DNA of 64,000 nucleotides from Verrucomicrobiaceae bacterium (GCA_016713035.1 JADJPW010000004.1:248001-312000); one strand, 5' to 3'. Shown: positions 9,029-18,919, numbered from the stretch's first letter. Numbers and translations are program-made. The notes: generated by a model not told the origin, from the letters alone.

Positions 9029-9961
9029 ATGGTCCCCTCCTCACTCATCCTCGGCACACGCGGTAGCGAACTCGCCCTCACTCAGACACGCATGGTCACG
9101 GCAGCACTCCAGGCTGCACATCCGGCTATGGCCGTGCAGCGCGAGATCATCCAGACCAGCGGCGACAAGCGCCAAGACCTGCGCTTTTCAGAATTCAGCG
9201 ACGTCGCCCAGGTCGATAAAGGCATCTTCATCAAAGAGCTCGAAATCGCCCTCGCAGAGCGCCGCATCGACGCCGCCGTCCATAGCCTCAAAGACGTGCC
9301 TAGCGACCTCGCCGCAGGATTCGTCATCGCCGCCGTCCTCCCCCGTGCCGCCATCGAGGACGTGCTCATCACCCGCACTCCCTGCACACTGGAGACACTG
9401 CCACACGCAGCCCGCGTCGGCACCAGCAGCGTGCGGCGTGCCGCCCAGCTCAAGTGGCTACGCCCAGACATCGAAATCGTCGAAATCCGCGGCAATGTGC
9501 CCACACGCGTCAAAAAAGTACTCGGTGAGCAACCGCTCGACGCCGTCCTCCTCGCCGCCGCTGGCCTGCTACGCCTCGGACTCATGCAGGATGACAGTAT
9601 CGAGCTCGACGGCCACCAATTGAGCGCACGCACCCTCGATCCCATCCACTTCCTGCCCGCCGCAGGCCAGGGAGCCATCGCCATCGAGTGCCGCGCAGGC
9701 GATGAGGCCGCCATCGCCGCCGTCCGCGCCCTCAACGATGCCGACACCGAAGCCCGCGTCACCGCCGAGCGTGAATTCCTCAAAATCCTCGGCGCAGGCT
9801 GCCAGACCCCCGTCGGAGCCCGCACCTGGATCACTGGAGGGAAGCTCCACATGGCCGTGCGCATCTTTGATGAGGCAGACCTATCCGCCCCGCCGCGTGA
9901 GCGCAGCGCCAGCCGCCCCATCGCAGAGGCAAAGGCACTCGCGCAGGATCTCGCTGCCTAG
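9029..9961 (+). CDS. hemC: Hydroxymethylbilane synthase (porphobilinogen deaminase)
   Basis: A complete 310-residue cytoplasmic enzyme that joins four porphobilinogen units into hydroxymethylbilane in tetrapyrrole synthesis. Family blocks are clear: LILGTRGSELALTQT at the N-terminus, VDKGIFIKELE, AVHSLKDVPS, GTSSVRRAAQL, EIRGNVPTR, LPAAGQGAIAIE, and the dipyrromethane cofactor attachment loop LGAGCQTPVGA, with Cys near residue 257. It is divergently arranged from the beta-helix gene; no other heme gene is adjacent. Confidence 0.96.
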   Translation: MVPSSLILGTRGSELALTQTRMVTAALQAAHPAMAVQREIIQTSGDKRQDLRFSEFSDVAQVDKGIFIKELEIALAERRIDAAVHSLKDVPSDLAAGFVIAAVLPRAAIEDVLITRTPCTLETLPHAARVGTSSVRRAAQLKWLRPDIEIVEIRGNVPTRVKKVLGEQPLDAVLLAAAGLLRLGLMQDDSIELDGHQLSARTLDPIHFLPAAGQGAIAIECRAGDEAAIAAVRALNDADTEARVTAEREFLKILGAGCQTPVGARTWITGGKLHMAVRIFDEADLSAPPRERSASRPIAEAKALAQDLAA

Positions 9962-10079
9962 ACGGCGATTCCACCAGCACATTGGCACGCATGGCTCCTT
10001 TCTCTCCGTAGAGTGAAATCATCCAAGCAGAAGCTCTGATTCTCTCGTACTTTCCTAGTCCCTCAAATCCTGCACCTAT

Positions 10080-10994
10080 ATGAATCTCGGCTTCGTCACC
10101 GCCATCCTCCCCGAACTCGACTTTGAAAACGTCCTCCAGTTCGCCCGGCATGAAAACTTCTCCTCCATCGAGGTCATGTGCTGGCCCGTCGGCAAAGCAG
10201 AGCGCAAATTCGCTGGCGTCACCCACATCGACGTCACCACACTGACCAAAACACACGCACAGGACATCCTCGGTCAGTGTCAGGATCAGGGCATCCGCAT
10301 CAGCGCCCTCGGCTACTACCCGAACATGCTCGATCCCGATGCAGAGACCTCCCGCGTCGCCGTCGCTCACTTCAAAAAAGTCATCGCCGCAGCGCCCAAG
10401 CTCGGCCTCAGCAACGTCAACGGCTTCGTCGGTCGTGATTGGACCAAAACCATCGATGAAAACTGGCCGCGCTTCCTCAAAATCTGGAAACCCATCATCC
10501 AACACGCCGAAGACCACGGTGTGAAGATCGGCATCGAAAACTGCCCCATGTCCTTCACACGCGACGAATGGCCCGCAGGCAAAAACCTCTTCACCACGCC
10601 GCAAATCTGGCGCCGCGCCTTCAACGACATCGATTCGCCCAATTTCGGCCTCAACTACGATCCCTCCCACTTCATCCTCCAGGACATGGACCCGCTCAGC
10701 CCGCTCGCGGAGGTCAAATCGAAGCTCTTCCACCTCCACGCCAAAGATGTGAAGATCGACCGCAAAGCCCTCAACGAAGTCGGCCGCTTCGACTTCCCGC
10801 TGAAGTGGCACCAGCCGCGCATCCCCGGCTACGGCGACATCGACTGGGGCAAATTCATGGCCGAGCTCATGAGCATCGGCTACGACGGCCCCGTCTGCAT
10901 CGAAGTCGAAGACGACACCTTCGGCAAAACCCTCGAAGGCCGCATGAAGGCCCTCAAAGTCGCCCGCAACGTCCTCGCACCGTTTTTCGGCTAG
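10080..10994 (+). CDS. Sugar phosphate isomerase/epimerase (xylose isomerase-like TIM barrel)
   Basis: A 304-residue protein of the AP endonuclease 2/xylose isomerase-like TIM-barrel family (IolE/hydroxypyruvate isomerase-like). Diagnostic features are SSIEVMCWP early, IGIENCPM with a metal-binding Glu mid-protein, the GLNYDPSHF block with Asp and His, FHLHAKDVKID, and IPGYGDIDWGKFM followed by GPVCIEVEDD with the last metal Glu. No signal peptide, so it should be cytoplasmic. It likely isomerises or epimerises a sugar or inositol derivative; the substrate cannot be read from sequence. The stop codon overlaps the corrected stop of the convergent DUF6702-like gene. Confidence 0.85.
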   Translation: MNLGFVTAILPELDFENVLQFARHENFSSIEVMCWPVGKAERKFAGVTHIDVTTLTKTHAQDILGQCQDQGIRISALGYYPNMLDPDAETSRVAVAHFKKVIAAAPKLGLSNVNGFVGRDWTKTIDENWPRFLKIWKPIIQHAEDHGVKIGIENCPMSFTRDEWPAGKNLFTTPQIWRRAFNDIDSPNFGLNYDPSHFILQDMDPLSPLAEVKSKLFHLHAKDVKIDRKALNEVGRFDFPLKWHQPRIPGYGDIDWGKFMAELMSIGYDGPVCIEVEDDTFGKTLEGRMKALKVARNVLAPFFG

Positions 10995-11499
10995 TTCGAA
11001 AGCCGTTTCGCCGCATCACCGCGCTGAAACTGCATCTGCGTCTTTTCCGCGCCATTTCGGAAATGCAGCAAATTGAGCTGATCCTCGAAAAGATCGCTCA
11101 AAACGCCATTTTGCAGCTTTGAGCCCTCCAGCCCCTCGGCAGCGAAATCTCGAAAAACAGCGTCAGCGTCGGATCGCCGCTCTTTTTCGTCTCAGCGTCG
11201 ATTTGGCGGCCGATCCATGCCATTTCGACCTTTTTTCCTGCTGAATCACTCACCACAAAGCTCTTCGCCAGCCACAGCCTCGCCTGCGCATCAAACGCCT
11301 CTGCCGCCGTCTTCTCGATCCGCATCTCACGTTCACTCTGCCGCATCAGCGCCAGCTCCAGATCATTGATGAAGACCGTGAGGCTCACCTCGAGCTTCTT
11401 CGTCTCCGCATTCCACTCCGCCTCCGCTGTGGACTGGTGCAGCGAATGAGCGTGCACCAGTAGGGTCATGAGCAAAAGAACGCCGAAAATCCTATTCAT
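10991..11499 (-). CDS. DUF6702-like secreted protein, frame broken by one base
   Basis: A small exported protein: an N-terminal signal peptide (FGVLLLMTLLVHAHS) followed by HQSTAEAEWNAETKKLEVSL, FINDLELAL and TLTLFFEISLPRG, the pattern I associate with DUF6702 proteins that often sit near M1 metallopeptidases. As read, it stops at 11098, but the other frame continues with LEGSKLQNGVLSDLFEDQLN and LLHFRNGAEK to a stop at 10991. One missing G in the run at 11131-11134 explains this and gives about 169 residues. Function is unknown. The M1 peptidase gene upstream on the same strand supports the family call. Confidence 0.7.
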
Positions 11500-11911
11500 G
11501 TTCAGGAGGTGGAAATCGCCCGAAAAAAGCTTCTTCGGAGCGGATCGCCAGTATCACCGCACGGTTCAGTTTCAGCGCCTCGACACTGGCACGCCCTGTC
11601 GCTGAGGTGCCGACCACCCGAAAACCCTGCCACCGAAAATGCGCGGACCATCTTTGCTTTCGCGGATGAAACAAAGCCGCCAGCCGCCCAGTTTGGGGAT
11701 CAGGCGCGAGCTGCCTGGCTCCTTTCCGAAGCGAGCATGAAACACAGGCGAGCGCGAGGTTTTCCATCACCGTAAGCCCTCCATCCATCTCCGGTAGAAT
11801 GTGATCGACATGAAACAGAGCCTCCTGCCCAGTCTGTGACAAGCAGCAATACTCGCAGTGATTCCCCGCACGCTGGGTCACTAGCCGACGGATCGACGCA
11901 GAGACAGTCAT
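11492..11911 (-). CDS. HNH endonuclease family protein
   Basis: A 139-residue protein with a compact HNH motif: a zinc-binding CEYC pair, then LFHVDHILPEMDGG with the catalytic His region, ENLALACVSCSLRKG with the Asn and second Cys pair. HNH proteins of this small standalone type cleave or nick DNA; the partner is unknown here. The start at 11911 is chosen because it overlaps the stop of the upstream 74-residue gene in an ATGA arrangement, suggesting translational coupling. The end overlaps the start of the DUF6702-like gene by 8 bases. Confidence 0.8.
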   Translation of the reverse strand: MTVSASIRRLVTQRAGNHCEYCCLSQTGQEALFHVDHILPEMDGGLTVMENLALACVSCSLRKGARQLAPDPQTGRLAALFHPRKQRWSAHFRWQGFRVVGTSATGRASVEALKLNRAVILAIRSEEAFFGRFPPPEHE

Positions 11912-12132
11912 GTCGCGCTGCGGGTGAGCCGGCGGGCGCGGAGCTTCAGCAGAGAAATCCACTCCGCCATTTCCACCAGCCCCTCCGCCTCGCGGCGCTC
12001 CTTCACGGTGAGCTTATTACCCTTATCCTGACGGTCCAGCAGCTCTTGCAGGCGCCCTTGGACACCAGAAGGCAGCTTTAATCTGGCCAGGCTTCGTGTG
12101 GCAGGCATTTCGAGTTGGATTGTCTTGGGCAT
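11908..12132 (-). CDS. Small conserved-looking protein upstream of the HNH nuclease
   Basis: A 74-residue, Arg/Leu-rich protein (PKTIQLEMPATRSLARLKLP at the start, KGNKLTVKERREAEGLVEMA in the middle), probably alpha-helical in its second half. No family recognised with confidence. Its stop codon overlaps the HNH start in an ATGA, so the two genes form a coupled pair. Small proteins placed this way can be antitoxins or DNA-binding partners of the nuclease, but that is only inference. Such two-gene pairs recur in Verrucomicrobiota and Planctomycetota in my memory. Confidence 0.6.
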   Translation of the reverse strand: MPKTIQLEMPATRSLARLKLPSGVQGRLQELLDRQDKGNKLTVKERREAEGLVEMAEWISLLKLRARRLTRSAT

Positions 12133-12185
12133 GGTCGGATTTTGCTCTGCAAAGTCTCAAAAGTCGAGATGGAACATGATCGGGA

Positions 12186-14529
12186 TCATTTCTTCTCTTC
12201 TCCCTTCTTCACCTCCTCCGCTTTCTCCGGCTTCGTGACCTCACGCATCGGATTCGGGGCCTTGTCGTCCTTGTAGAGCTGGAATTTGCTCTTCACGGGA
12301 CGGCGCGGCCAGAAGTTGTTCTCCACATCGGTGTCGGTCAGTTCCTGGCGCGGGTCGAAGGTGATAGCTTTGATTTCTTTTTTCGTGAAGATCAGCTTCG
12401 AGGCCTTCCGCGTGTCGAAACGCCAGATCTCCGCCGGGAGCTTCATCTCTTCGGAGCTGCCGTCCGTGTATTCGACCTTCAAAATGACTGGCGTGATCAT
12501 GCCGCCGACGTTGCTGAGCTCGACGAGGTAAAAGTTGTGCTTCGTTTGAAGCAGTTTCGGATCAATTTTCTCCTCCTTGAGCTCCTTGATGAGGCTTTCG
12601 TACTTCTTTTTGTCGCTCGGCAGCACCGTCGTCTCGTCGAACGTGTCGTAGAAGTCCTTCAGCTCAGGAAAACGGTCCACACGCTTCGGTAGCGGGTAGT
12701 TTCGCTCTTCGCTGAGCGTCTTTGGCAGTTCGTCTTCCTCCTGCTTCTTCTTTTTCTTCTCCACCGCCGGATCGCGTGAGTCGAGCTGCATCCACTTCAC
12801 CTCGTCGATGGCCACATCGACATGATCGACGCTGTAAAACCAACTGCGCCAGAACCAATCGAGGTCCACGCCGCTCGCGTCCTCCATGCTGCGGAAGAAA
12901 TCACTCGGCGTCGGCCGCTTGAACATCCAGCGGCGTGAGTAGGTCTTGTAGGCGTGATCGAAGAGATCGCGGCCTAGAATGTGCTCGCGCAGGATGTTCA
13001 GCGCCACGGTGGGCTGGCCGTAGGCGTTCGGGCCGAGGTCGGCGATGCTTTCGCTGTTCGTCATGACCGGCACGCGGTCGGTGCTGCGCAGGTAGCTGAC
13101 CATGCCACGTTCATCGCGGCGATGCTTCCAGTCGTTCTCCCATTCTTCTTCCGCCAGATATTCGACGAAGCTGTTCAGGCCCTCGTCCATCCACGTCCAC
13201 TGCCGCTCATCGCTGTTCACGATCATCGGGAAATAATTGTGCCCCACTTCGTGAATCACCACGCCGATCAGCGCATACTTCGTGCGCTCCGGGTAGGTGC
13301 CATCCTTTTCCGGACGCGGGCCGTTGAAGCAGATCATCGGGTATTCCATGCCGCCGACGTGTTTGTTATTCACCGACCACGCCACGGGATAAGGGTAATC
13401 AAAGGTGAACTTCGAGTACACCTCGATCGTGTGCGCGATGGCATGCGTCGAGTATTTGTCCCAAAGCGGCATCGCCACCGTCGGGTAGAGCGACATGGCC
13501 ATGACGGGTTTGCCATCCACCTTCGTGCCTTCCACGGCCATCGCGTCCCACACGAATTTCCGCGAGCTGGCGAAGGCAAAGTCTCGCACCTTGGCCGCTT
13601 TGAACACCCAGGTCTTCTTGCCCTTCGGTTTGCCCTTCTCCGCCGCCTTCGCCTCGTCCGCCGTGATGATGAAAACGGGTTTCCGCGTCTCCTTTTCGGC
13701 CTTCACCAGCCTCTCGCGCTGAGTGGCGGTCAAAACGGCCTCTGCATTGGTCAGCACGCCCGTCGCGCCGACGATGTGATCGTCCGGCACCGTCAGCCGC
13801 ACGTTGTAATCACCAAACTCCAGTGTGAACTCGCCCGTGCCGAGGAACTGCTTGTGCATCCAGCCCGCGTAGTCCGTGTAGGCCGCCATGCGCGGGAACC
13901 ACTGCGCGATGGTGTAGATGCAGTTTTTGTCCTCCTCGAAGAATTCATAGCCTGTGCGAGCTCCGATGCGGCTGCCGTCATTGATCGGGTAGCTCCACGC
14001 GATCTTGAAAATGAACTCGCCACCCGGTTTCAGCGGCTGCGGCAGGTCGATGCGCATCATCGTCTTCACAATTGCGTGATGCAGCTCCTTGCCTGCCGCA
14101 TCGGTGAGTGAGCTGATCTTCAAAGCGCCATCATACTCCTCATAAGCCAGCAGCCGGTCCACCGCTGCGTAGCTCACCTTCGCCGGATCGATGCCCCGCT
14201 TCGTATTCGGCACCGCCCGCATGTCCGCATCATGCGCGAAGTAGTTCTGATCGAGCTGCACCCACAGATAGTCCAGCGTGTCCGGCGAAGCATTTTGATA
14301 GGTCACCGTCGCCTTCGCGGTGATGCTGCGCTTCACATCATCCAGCTCTGCGTCGATCACATAATCCGCCGTGTTCTGCCAGTAACCCGTCCCCGCCGCT
14401 CCCGAGGCGATGCGCTGCCCATTCGGCGTCGGCAGCATCTGCTCAAGCTGCTGAAACTTGCCCACCGGCGCACCGGATTGAGCCGCAGCCGAGCAAATGG
14501 CGAGAAGGGGGGAGCAGAAATCGCTTCAT
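12186..14529 (-). CDS. M1 family metallopeptidase (aminopeptidase N-like), signal peptide frame broken by one base
   Basis: A large zinc aminopeptidase of about 780 residues. The catalytic block HEVGHNYFP (HExxH near residue 425) is followed 18 residues later by the third zinc ligand Glu in DEGLNSFVEY; the upstream substrate motif appears as VGGMEYP in place of GAMEN. An internal start would give 759 residues without a leader, but the upstream frame (MKRFLLP, then LLAICSAAAQSGAPVGKF one frame over) is a clear signal peptide, joined if one base is removed from the six-G run at 14507-14512. The enzyme is therefore exported. It probably trims peptides in the periplasm or outside the cell. Confidence 0.88.
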
Positions 14530-14657
14530 CATAGGGCCGTGACTCTCTCAAAGAGCGGCGGAAATGGCAAGTTAAGTGTCTGTATTCAGGCCTTAGAAAG
14601 GATTGCTCGCAAAAAAAGCTCGCGTAACAAAACACACAGCTAAAATATTCACGAGCC

Positions 14658-15050
14658 ATGAAACTCTCACTTTATACCAAGGACAGTCTTAAATCGATGT
14701 CTCGGCTACAACGCGAAAGCTTGAAGCCCAAACTAGACGCATACCAATCGAAGATACTGGCCGAAGTAGACTCGATAAAGCGGATCAAAAATTTGATCCG
14801 AGTATTGGAAGACATTCCGGGCTACAAGACCGTGAACGAGTATATCGAAGAGAATCAAATCGAGTTAACCACGACTCAAAGAAGCAAAGTTGGGTTTGTA
14901 CTCAAAAAAGGTGCCAACCGCCAAGAATGGGAACAAGGCCAAAAGACCGTGGAGACAAAGACTAAAGCACGGCAAGCTCGCCAGCCGACTTACGACCCCA
15001 AGATTATCAAGAAGGCTCTACGTGATGTTATCTCGCAAAACCTGAAATGA
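14658..15050 (+). CDS. Hypothetical basic protein, low GC
   Basis: A 130-residue, Lys-rich, probably mostly helical protein (SLKSMSRLQRESLKPKLDAY, then IKRIKNLIRVLEDIPGYKTV). No signal peptide, membrane segment or family motif that I recognise. Its base composition is visibly more AT-rich than the flanking genes and it stands alone between a minus-strand peptidase and a plus-strand isomerase, so it may be recently acquired. The region TTTQRSKVGFVLKKG followed by EWEQGQKTVETKTKARQARQ could bind nucleic acid. Two tight hairpins follow its stop codon. Confidence 0.55.
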   Translation: MKLSLYTKDSLKSMSRLQRESLKPKLDAYQSKILAEVDSIKRIKNLIRVLEDIPGYKTVNEYIEENQIELTTTQRSKVGFVLKKGANRQEWEQGQKTVETKTKARQARQPTYDPKIIKKALRDVISQNLK

Positions 15051-15100
15051 CTGCTTTTGCAGAGGTTTTGATATACCAGCTGACAAATACCATCGCGGAG

Positions 15101-15148
15101 ATTGTCCAGACAGCGTCTGGACAATTGTGCAGTCACTGCCTGCACAAT
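15101..15148. repeat. Twin perfect hairpins downstream of the low-GC gene
   Basis: Two adjacent inverted repeats. The first has 11-base perfect arms (15101-15111 and 15115-15125) with a 3-base loop; the second has 9-base perfect arms (15124-15132 and 15140-15148) with a 7-base loop. All four arms carry ATTGT at their outer ends and the two hairpins share two bases. No T-run follows, so this is not a classic terminator; it resembles a REP-type pair or a binding site. Confidence 0.6.
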
Positions 15149-15209
15149 TCACCCCACGCCCCCTTCCTTCCCTCTTGCCAGCCTCAGGGCGTTCTGATTG
15201 CATCGGCGC

Positions 15210-16220
15210 ATGGAACCAAATGCTGATTTTCTTTCCCGTCGTGCCGCTTTGAAAGCCACCATCGCCTCCGTGGGGCTCACGGCGGCAGCGTTTGAGCCGG
15301 CGAGAGCGGCTCCGGCACCTGCGCCGGATGCGCGGCGCGGTTCGACGAAGAAGTATGACATGCTCAAGTCGATCAACCTGTGGGCGTTTCCGTATCCGGA
15401 ACGCATGACGCTGCGGGAGTGCCTGCAACTCGCGAAGGACGCCGGATTCGACGGCATCGAGCTGAACTACGACCTCGACAACGACCTCTCGCCGAAACAC
15501 GGCACCGCCGACTATGTGAAGATCCGCAAGATGGCCGACGAGATCGGCATTCAGATCAGCGGGCTGTGTTCCTTCCTCTTCTGGCCGTATCCGCTGACGA
15601 GTAATGACCCCGCGAAGCGTGCTCAAGGCATCGAGCTGGCCGGAAAGATAGCGCAGTGTGCGCATGACCTCGGCGTGGAGAATGTGCTCGTCGTGCCGGG
15701 AGCCGTCCACATCCCGTGGCGCACGGATCATGAGCCGGTGGCGAATGATGTGTGCGATTCGCGTGCCCGCGAGGCCATCGGCCAGCTCGAAAAGCAGGCG
15801 GCGAAACTCAACGTCTGCCTCAACATCGAAAACATCTTCTTCAACGGCTACCTCATGACGCCGATGGAGATGAACACCTTCGTGGACAGCTTCCACAGCG
15901 AACATGTGCGCGTGCATTTCGACACGGGGAACATCAGCATGTTCCAGTTCCCGGAGCACTGGGCCAAAGTGCTCGGCAACCGCACGAAGAACGTCCACCT
16001 GAAGGAGTTCACGAAAAAAGGCACCGACTTCAGCCTCGAAACCTTCCGCCCGCTGCTCGATGGCACGACGAACTGGCCCGCCGTCACCGATGCGCTCGCG
16101 GAGACCGGCTACAAAGGCTTTTTGACCTTCGAGTACTTCCATCCGTATGCCCATTACCCCGAGGCGCTAATCTGGCAGACCTCGGATTCGATGGATCGCA
16201 TCCAGGGCCGCAAATCATGA
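15210..16220 (+). CDS. Secreted sugar phosphate isomerase/epimerase (TIM barrel) with Tat-like leader
   Basis: A 336-residue protein. The N-terminus has a twin-arginine leader (FLSRRAALKATIASVGL followed by AFEPARAAP). The rest is a xylose isomerase-like TIM barrel: GFDGIELNYDLDND, SGLCSFLFWPYPL, NVCLNIENIFFNGYL with a metal Glu, VRVHFDTGNISMF with Asp, KNVHLKEFTKKGTDF with His, and GFLTFEYFHPY near the end with the final Glu. Such exported isomerase-like proteins are common in Verrucomicrobiota/Planctomycetota carbohydrate loci; the substrate is unknown. The start at 15210 is the Met that directly precedes the Tat leader. A 144-base gap separates it from the FAD oxidoreductase gene. Confidence 0.85.
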   Translation: MEPNADFLSRRAALKATIASVGLTAAAFEPARAAPAPAPDARRGSTKKYDMLKSINLWAFPYPERMTLRECLQLAKDAGFDGIELNYDLDNDLSPKHGTADYVKIRKMADEIGIQISGLCSFLFWPYPLTSNDPAKRAQGIELAGKIAQCAHDLGVENVLVVPGAVHIPWRTDHEPVANDVCDSRAREAIGQLEKQAAKLNVCLNIENIFFNGYLMTPMEMNTFVDSFHSEHVRVHFDTGNISMFQFPEHWAKVLGNRTKNVHLKEFTKKGTDFSLETFRPLLDGTTNWPAVTDALAETGYKGFLTFEYFHPYAHYPEALIWQTSDSMDRIQGRKS

Positions 16221-16364
16221 GAGTAATGCTCCCGAGCCGAGCGGATGAGAAATGCGGTATTTGCTGCCTGAGAGTGCCAGCAAAGGAGGGGCATCAATCT
16301 CCGTACGCTCTCGGTAGAGCTTGGCAGGAAATCGCTGCTCGATTCTGCGCCGCTGCTGCGTTCC

Positions 16365-18443
16365 ATGCGGGCTATGACCTCCCCAGTCCGATTCCTCGCT
16401 GTCCTTGCTCTCTCACTCGCGTCCACTCATGCGGAGCATGATGTCGTCATTTACGGCGGCACCTGTGCTGCGGTCACCGCTGCGGTGCAGGTCAAAAAGA
16501 TGGGCAAGAGCGTGCTCATCGTCTCGCCGGACAAGCATCTCGGTGGCCTGAGCAGTGGCGGGCTGGGATTCACCGATACTGGGAACAAAGCCGTCATCGG
16601 CGGCCTGGCGCGGGATTTTTATCACCGCATCTACATGCACTACCAGAAGCCGGAATCCTGGGTGCAGCAAAAGCAGGCGGAATACGGCAACAAAGGCCAG
16701 GGCACCCCTGCCATGGACGGCGAAAACCGCACCATGTGGATCTTTGAGCCGCACGCTGCGGAGCAGGTCTTTGAGGACTACGTCAAAGAGTTCGCGCTCG
16801 AAGTGGTGCGTGATGAGTGGCTCGATCGCGAGAAAGGCGTGCAGAAAGACGGCGACCGCATCACCCGCATCACCACGCTCAGCGGCAAGACCTATGCGGG
16901 GAAAATGTTCCTCGATGCCACTTACGAAGGCGATCTCATGGCCGCTGCCGGTTGCGATTACCACGTCGGGCGTGAGGCGAACAGCGTCTATGGTGAGGAG
17001 CACAATGGTGTGCAGGTCGGCGTGCTGCATCACGGCCATCATTTTGGCAAAGTGAAGCCGCCGATCCCTGCGCGGGATGAAAATGGCAATGTTCTGCCGC
17101 GTGTGAGTGCTGCGCCTGTCGGAGAATTCGGCAGCGGAGACAAGCGTGTGCAGGCTTACTGCTTCCGCAGTTGCTACACCACGGTGCCAGAGAACCGCAT
17201 CCCTTTCCCCAAGCCGGAAGGCTACGACGCGACGCAGTATGAAGTGCTGCTCCGCGTGCTGAACACGGGCTGGGGCGAGTTCTTTGAGAAATTCGATCCC
17301 ATCCCCAATCACAAAACGGATACGAACAACCACGGCCCCTTCAGCTTCGATAACATCGGCATGAACTACGACTACCCAGAGGCCAGCTATGAGCGCCGCC
17401 GCGAAATCATCGCCGAGCACCGCCGCTATCAGCAGGGGCTGCTGTGGTTCGTCGCCAATGACCCGCGTGTGCCGAATAAAGTGCAGGACGAGCTGCGCCA
17501 GTGGGGTCTGCCGAAGGATGAATTCACCGACAATGGCAACTGGTCCCACCAGCTCTACATCCGCGAGGCACGTCGCCTGATCGGCAGCTACGTCATGACC
17601 GAAAATGAGCTGCGCAAAAAGAAGCCCACGCCCGACTCCGTCGGCATGGGCAGCTACACCATCGACAGCCACAATGTGCAGCGCTACATCACGCCAGAGG
17701 GCTATGTGCAGAATGAAGGCGACATCGGCGTCAGCACGAATGGCCCGTATGAGATCGCCTACGGCTCGCTGGTGCCAAAAAAAGGGCAGGGGAGCAATCT
17801 GCTCGTCCCCGTCGCCATGTCGGCCTCACACATCGCGTATGGCAGCATCCGCATGGAGCCCGTTTTCATGATCCTCGGCCAGAGTGCGGCCACGGCGGCT
17901 GTTTTGGCCCTCCAGGACGGCATTTCGGTGCAAAATGTGTCCTATGCCAAGCTGCGCGAGGTCTTGCTCCAAGACGGCCAAATCCTGGCCTACAGCGGCC
18001 CCAAGTCCGCACGCGGCACCGATGTGAAAAAAGTGCCCGGCATCGTCCTCGATGACGCTGACGCCAAAATCACCGGAAGCTGGAAAGAGAGCGGTGCGGC
18101 AAAAACCTTCCTCGGAGACGGCTATCGCCATGACAACAACACCCGCGATGGCCAGTGCAGCCTGCGATTTGAGCCCAAACTCGAAAAACCCGGCAAATAC
18201 CGCCTCCAGCTCGCCGCTCCGCCGAACACCAATCGCGCCAGCAATGCCCCCATCGAGGTCCAGCACCTCGGCGGCGTGGAAAAGCTCCTCATCGACCTCA
18301 AAACCGGCCAAGAGGCCGATGGAGCCCACTGGATCGACCTCGGCACCTACGACTGCGGCAACGACACCGCCATCACCATCAGCAACACCGCCACCGATGG
18401 CTACATCGTCGTCGATGGCGTGCGCTGGCTGCCGGTGGAGTGA
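16365..18443 (+). CDS. Secreted FAD-dependent oxidoreductase with C-terminal carbohydrate-binding-like domain
   Basis: A 692-residue protein with a signal peptide (VRFLAVLALSLASTHAE). The FAD-binding domain follows: DVVIYGGTCAAVTAAVQVKKMG in the Rossmann position (residues 25-46), LGGLSSGGLGFTDTG, and later FLDATYEGDLMAAAGCDYHVG, typical of the FAD-dependent oxidoreductase/xanthan lyase-associated family (PF12831 type). The last ~130 residues, from about DDADAKITGSW, look like the golvesin/xanthan-lyase accessory beta-sandwich that often ends such proteins. It is probably periplasmic and acts on a sugar or polysaccharide-derived substrate. The upstream exported isomerase gene suggests a shared catabolic theme, by inference. 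Confidence 0.82.
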   Translation: MRAMTSPVRFLAVLALSLASTHAEHDVVIYGGTCAAVTAAVQVKKMGKSVLIVSPDKHLGGLSSGGLGFTDTGNKAVIGGLARDFYHRIYMHYQKPESWVQQKQAEYGNKGQGTPAMDGENRTMWIFEPHAAEQVFEDYVKEFALEVVRDEWLDREKGVQKDGDRITRITTLSGKTYAGKMFLDATYEGDLMAAAGCDYHVGREANSVYGEEHNGVQVGVLHHGHHFGKVKPPIPARDENGNVLPRVSAAPVGEFGSGDKRVQAYCFRSCYTTVPENRIPFPKPEGYDATQYEVLLRVLNTGWGEFFEKFDPIPNHKTDTNNHGPFSFDNIGMNYDYPEASYERRREIIAEHRRYQQGLLWFVANDPRVPNKVQDELRQWGLPKDEFTDNGNWSHQLYIREARRLIGSYVMTENELRKKKPTPDSVGMGSYTIDSHNVQRYITPEGYVQNEGDIGVSTNGPYEIAYGSLVPKKGQGSNLLVPVAMSASHIAYGSIRMEPVFMILGQSAATAAVLALQDGISVQNVSYAKLREVLLQDGQILAYSGPKSARGTDVKKVPGIVLDDADAKITGSWKESGAAKTFLGDGYRHDNNTRDGQCSLRFEPKLEKPGKYRLQLAAPPNTNRASNAPIEVQHLGGVEKLLIDLKTGQEADGAHWIDLGTYDCGNDTAITISNTATDGYIVVDGVRWLPVE

Positions 18444-18919
18444 GTTCTTGTGCAGACGAGTGGACACAGAGGTAGATGTGTAGCCGCCAGCCGCTGGACC
18501 AGAGATCACGGATCCGATGCTGGACGCAACCATGTGCCTCATTTTCTTCGATGAATCTGGAAATTAGGAGGGGGGGACCTCGATCATACTCAGTAGCCAA
18601 TTTTTGTGTTGGCGGCACTGATTGTACGGGTGTCCTCTTGGACCGCGATTAAGCGGGATCTGGAGCAGGTAATTGAGGCGGCTTTCCCATCGCAAGCGAC
18701 TTCAATCACACCAAAACTGCCTAGCCGTAGCAAAGAAAACGTCCGCGCAATCACCTCCCCCGCCCCATCGCGGCGCGGGCGACCTCTTCATCGGCTGGTG
18801 ATGAGCTATTTCGCAGGCCGCCATCTCCAGGACCTCATCTTTGGCGATCAAACCGCCTTGTGAAAAACTCCCGCTATCCCTCCCCGCCGTACTCGCTAAA
18901 ACTGGCAGGCCGCCCCCGC
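18444..18919. other. Long intergenic region before dnaE
   Basis: About 475 bases with no convincing gene. Short ORFs on both strands lack recognisable domains, and the composition is mixed, with a GGAGGGGGGGAC run near 18570. It could hold remnants of a lost gene plus the dnaE promoter. I see no terminator or RNA fold I trust. Confidence 0.4.

Noticed and set aside
16221..16364. A riboswitch in the spacer before the FAD oxidoreductase gene
   Set aside because: Some CTGAGAG/GGAGGGG words resemble parts of known riboswitches, but no complete conserved core of any class is present.
18606..18863. An 85-codon frame before dnaE
   Set aside because: No ribosome site, no domain and an odd composition; I prefer to leave the region as intergenic.
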